Part shown: one piece after another, positions 61,045 through 64,000 of the stretch
How positions within the stretch are numbered: the first letter of the stretch is position 1
Layout of the letters: each line of letters starts with the position of its first letter
Assembly (NCBI RefSeq): GCF_039994875.1
Contig: NZ_CP121196.1
Coordinates: 2,914,001 to 2,978,000, forward strand
Direction: 5' to 3'
From: Telmatobacter sp. DSM 110680
GTDB taxonomy: Bacteria; Acidobacteriota; Terriglobia; Terriglobales; Acidobacteriaceae
Length of the DNA stretch: 64,000 bases
The notes under the pieces: generated by a model
What the model was told of the DNA's origin: nothing
Databases searched by the model: none
The model's input: the letters and a program-made list of their open reading frames with translations, nothing else
Made by a program: the position numbers and the translations under genes

Positions 61045-64000
61045 ATGATAGATGAGCAGCAGTTCTCTCGTAGGCATGCATTGGCAAGCGGTTTCATTCG
61101 ACTGTGCCTGATCGCAGTGCTGTTTGGCGGAGTTCAAATATCAGCCGGACAGGCGGTTCCCACGTCGCAACCCTCCGCAGACAGCCAGTCCGCAGGCATG
61201 AGTCAGATCGTGGATGAAGTGACGCTGGACCTGGCAGTGCAGGACAAAAAGCATCACAAAGTGCTTGATCTCAAGCCTGAAGACATTCAGATCACTGACA
61301 ACGATATTCCCGTAAAGATGAACACGTTTCAACTTGTGCAGGGCGATGCGCAGACTGACCAGTTGGTGACGATGGTTTTCGACCATTTTGAAGGCGCTGG
61401 AGCCAAGACTGCGCAGACGGTCGCCGACAAGATTTTGAAGATGCTCTCGTCAAAACGCTATTCGTTTGCTCTGCTGGACTTCGGAAACCGTATGCAGCTG
61501 CTGCAGAGCTTCACGGCCGATCACAAGGCGATGGAGCAAGCGGTAAGCACGGCGACGGCAAATCAAGTGGTGCGTCTCTCCTCGACCAGCACGAACGCCA
61601 TCAATATCACAACTGACAAGGCGGATGCCGAGCGAATCAAAACTGCGGTGCAGACCGAGAAGAACCTGGTTGCAATTGTGCGCACGGGTGTAGACACAGC
61701 AGGCCGGCATGTAGAGCCGAAAGAGCGTGCGCAATGTCAGACCTTGCTAGCCGCACTGCAGGATACACAGAAGGTAATGCAGGATCAGCACACACGACTG
61801 GCGCTAGCCGGGCTGCTCGCATTAGTGCGTTCGCAACAAAAGTTGAATGAGCGAAAGTCCATCATTTACTTCACGAGCGGCTTCCAGTTGGATTCGAACT
61901 CTAAAGACATGGTAAAGACCATCAGCGGAGCTGCGGCGCGTGCGGGAGTTACGTTCTATACGGTGGATATGGACGCGCTCGATGTGGGTGCGCGCCATCA
62001 AATTGACAATGCGATGATGAATGGCGGTGCGCCATTTGATCCGGTTCCAAAGGTGATTGCGGTGACGCCGGTCGGACCTGTAACAGCGCCATCTCTTCAA
62101 CAGCAGCAAAGCGGGAGTTTCAATAGCAATCCGCTTGGCTCCAGTGCAGATTTCATGATGCGCAGCGATGACGGCAACCCGTTCTCTGGCGCGAAGAGCC
62201 CGATGGCGGATCTTGCCAAGGAAACCGGCGGTGTTTACATCGACGCGCAAGAGGGCGTGAACAAGCAGTTGCAGCAGATGCGCGAGAACATGACGACGTA
62301 TTACCAGGCGACCTACAAGCCGCCGATCGAGGAATACGACGGATCGTTCCGTTCGATCGTCGCAAAGCCCCTGCGCGCCGGGTACAACGTAAAAACGAAG
62401 TCGGGATATTTTGCATTGGCACCTGGTGCAGAAGCGGGAATACGGCCCTTTGAAGTGCCGCTCCTCAAGCTCTTTAACCAGTCCAATCTGCCGCAGGATG
62501 TGAAATTCTACGCCGCGGTGCTGCAGTTTGGAGAACTGCCCGACGGAAACTCGAGCACCGTTGCTGTGCAAGTGCCTGTTGCGTCGCTGCAAACAATCAA
62601 GGATACCCGTACCAATCTTTTCTCAGCACACGTGGCAATCGTTGCGGAAATCAAAGACAAGAATGGTACGGTTATCGAGCACTTCGGAGAGAACATCGCG
62701 AAGCGCGGAGCAGTGGAAACACTGGATTCGGATCCTTCCGCAAGCATCATTCTGCAGCGGCACTTTATGGCGATTCCCGGCCAATACCTTCTTGAGGTAG
62801 CGGTATATGACCAGGACGGATTGAAATATGGCGCGCAGCGGACCGTTTTTGAAATTCCGCAGGCACAGATCACACCATCGTTGAGCCCGATCGTACTCGT
62901 GGGGCATGTGGACTCCATCAACGACGACAACGAAGATCCGCTCGAACCTCTCCGCTATGAAAAAGGCAAGATCACCCCGAACCTTGCGGGAGCAGTTGCT
63001 AGTAACGCCAAGGGCGTTTCGTTGTTCTTTATTCTGCATCCCGACCCAAAGTCGAGCGAACCAGCGATTTTGGAGATGGAAGCCAGTAGAAACGGGCATC
63101 CGGGGCGAAGGACTCCGCTGCCATTGAAATTAAAGAGCGCGGGAGAGGCTGTTCCTTATCTTGCAACCTTCAAGGGTTCGTCGATGGCGCCCGGGAATTA
63201 CGAAGTAAAGGCCATGATGAGCCAAGGCGGAAAGACATCCGTCCAGCAAGTGGCATTTACGGTGCCCGGAGACGGGAGCGTGGCTGCCGGGGCGCCGGGG
63301 CAGGGCGGAGGAGTTGCCGCGGACCTGACCGCGTCGAGCGAAGCGAATGACAGCTACAGCGGCGGATTGCTCGCAATTATTCCCGTGACCAACCCTGTCC
63401 AGCCCCCCGCGGATGAAGAGATTGCAAGTTTGATCGCAGATGCACAGACGCATTCCATGGGCTATGCGGAATCGCTACCCAACTTTATGTGTGTGGAAGT
63501 GACCAATCGCTCAGTTGACGCTTCTGGAAGCGGGAACTGGAAGCATCGCGACACGCTCGCAGAGTTGCTGCGTTATCGAGATAAAGCAGAAACCCACACC
63601 ATGCTCGAGATCAACGGCGTTACCAGCAACACAGATCGGGAAGCGTTGCTGAAGCAGAAGGGCAGCACATTGTCGGGAGGAGAACTGGGTGGAGTATTGA
63701 AGGCCGTCTTCGCGCCATCAGCCAAGGCAGACTTCAAATGGAAAGAGACAGACGCGCTGGGCTCCGGTACTGTGCAGGTGTTTGACTACCATGTGGCCAA
63801 GAGCAACTCGATGTTCTCTGTGGTGGGATCGAACGATGTACAGTTGATGGTCGGATTTCATGGGCAGGTGTACATCGATAGCGCGACCCGCAATGTACGC
63901 CGCATAAGCCTGGAAGCAGATGATTTGCCAAAAGATTTTCCGACGCAGGCTTCAGTGATGGGCGTCGACTACGACTACGTGGTAATCAATGGACGCGACT
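61045..64000 (+). CDS. VWFA-related secreted protein (TIGR03436 type), truncated by window end
   Basis: A frame of at least 985 codons from ATG at 61045, with no stop before the window edge. It begins MIDEQQFSRRHALASGFIRLCLIAVLFGGVQISAGQ (signal) and then the VWFA-like part: QIVDEVTLDLAVQDKKHHKVLDLKPEDIQITDNDIPVKMNTFQLV and LVTMVFDHFEGAGAKTAQ. The latter keeps a DxxxG-type start but not the canonical DxSxS. Repeated beta domains follow toward the end, for example KSSEPAILEMEASRNGHPGRR-like regions and SLPNFMCVEVTNRSVDASG near the edge. Family function is unknown; such proteins are abundant in Acidobacteriota. The 3' part is outside the window. Confidence 0.82.
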   Translation, partial: MIDEQQFSRRHALASGFIRLCLIAVLFGGVQISAGQAVPTSQPSADSQSAGMSQIVDEVTLDLAVQDKKHHKVLDLKPEDIQITDNDIPVKMNTFQLVQGDAQTDQLVTMVFDHFEGAGAKTAQTVADKILKMLSSKRYSFALLDFGNRMQLLQSFTADHKAMEQAVSTATANQVVRLSSTSTNAINITTDKADAERIKTAVQTEKNLVAIVRTGVDTAGRHVEPKERAQCQTLLAALQDTQKVMQDQHTRLALAGLLALVRSQQKLNERKSIIYFTSGFQLDSNSKDMVKTISGAAARAGVTFYTVDMDALDVGARHQIDNAMMNGGAPFDPVPKVIAVTPVGPVTAPSLQQQQSGSFNSNPLGSSADFMMRSDDGNPFSGAKSPMADLAKETGGVYIDAQEGVNKQLQQMRENMTTYYQATYKPPIEEYDGSFRSIVAKPLRAGYNVKTKSGYFALAPGAEAGIRPFEVPLLKLFNQSNLPQDVKFYAAVLQFGELPDGNSSTVAVQVPVASLQTIKDTRTNLFSAHVAIVAEIKDKNGTVIEHFGENIAKRGAVETLDSDPSASIILQRHFMAIPGQYLLEVAVYDQDGLKYGAQRTVFEIPQAQITPSLSPIVLVGHVDSINDDNEDPLEPLRYEKGKITPNLAGAVASNAKGVSLFFILHPDPKSSEPAILEMEASRNGHPGRRTPLPLKLKSAGEAVPYLATFKGSSMAPGNYEVKAMMSQGGKTSVQQVAFTVPGDGSVAAGAPGQGGGVAADLTASSEANDSYSGGLLAIIPVTNPVQPPADEEIASLIADAQTHSMGYAESLPNFMCVEVTNRSVDASGSGNWKHRDTLAELLRYRDKAETHTMLEINGVTSNTDREALLKQKGSTLSGGELGGVLKAVFAPSAKADFKWKETDALGSGTVQVFDYHVAKSNSMFSVVGSNDVQLMVGFHGQVYIDSATRNVRRISLEADDLPKDFPTQASVMGVDYDYVVINGRD

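Noticed and set aside
61141..62592. Minus-strand open frames inside the VWFA gene region
   Set aside because: The plus strand carries one continuous frame with signal peptide and VWFA features; the minus-strand frames have shadow-like composition.

Overview
The window looks like an acidobacterial chromosome (Acidobacteriota, class Terriglobia; this is inference). The support is family content: a double TIGR03435 'soil-associated' protein, a VWFA-related protein of the TIGR03436 type, a PadR regulator paired with a large duplicated orphan permease (ADOP type), a GWxTD-domain protein, carboxypeptidase-regulatory-domain barrels and a DUF885 protein. No rRNA genes and no CRISPR array were seen.

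Layout. 1-14.9 kb is mostly metabolic: a Tat-exported aminotransferase, an ankyrin protein, a sugar module (SSS symporter, 2-TM miniprotein, fucose/arabinose-isomerase-like enzyme, M24-like protein without metal ligands), heme A synthase, a phosphoketolase-acetate kinase operon, an acyltransferase and ProC. 15-30 kb is envelope and signalling: secreted proteins of unknown role, a truncated GH79-like gene, a membrane diguanylate cyclase, a STAS protein, a parallel beta-helix protein, PadR plus ADOP, a DUF885 protein and a degenerate NtrC-type AAA+ regulator. 30.5-34.3 kb is a four-gene secretion/assembly operon: two paralogous small secreted subunits, a PapD-like chaperone and an outer-membrane barrel that does not look like a classical usher. 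34.4-42 kb holds a REC-HD-GYP phosphodiesterase, an ABC ATPase plus MacA-like adaptor without a permease, a GWxTD protein and a carboxypeptidase-regulatory barrel protein.

42.2-56.7 kb is a genomic island at the 3' end of a tRNA-Lys(CTT) gene. Three copies of the tRNA 3' end (42192-42236, 49622-49666, 56696-56718) delimit two integrative elements in tandem. Element A (about 7.4 kb) has a tyrosine integrase, an AlpA-like DNA-binding protein and a DUF3631-type ATPase, plus small cargo, and resembles a phage satellite. Element B (about 7.05 kb) has a tyrosine integrase, a small HTH protein and a second, larger tyrosine recombinase in one overlapping operon. It carries a two-gene anti-phage CBASS system (CD-NTase followed by a Cap15-like 2TM-beta-barrel effector) behind a strong promoter with an inverted repeat, divergent from a ribbon-helix-helix gene.

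56.8-64 kb returns to chromosomal-type genes: a PilZ protein with an unusual C-terminal half, a PD40/TPR protein with one CxxCH motif, and a VWFA-related secreted protein that runs off the window end. Cyclic nucleotides recur: c-di-GMP synthesis, degradation and PilZ sensing in the chromosomal part, and a separate CBASS nucleotide signal in element B.
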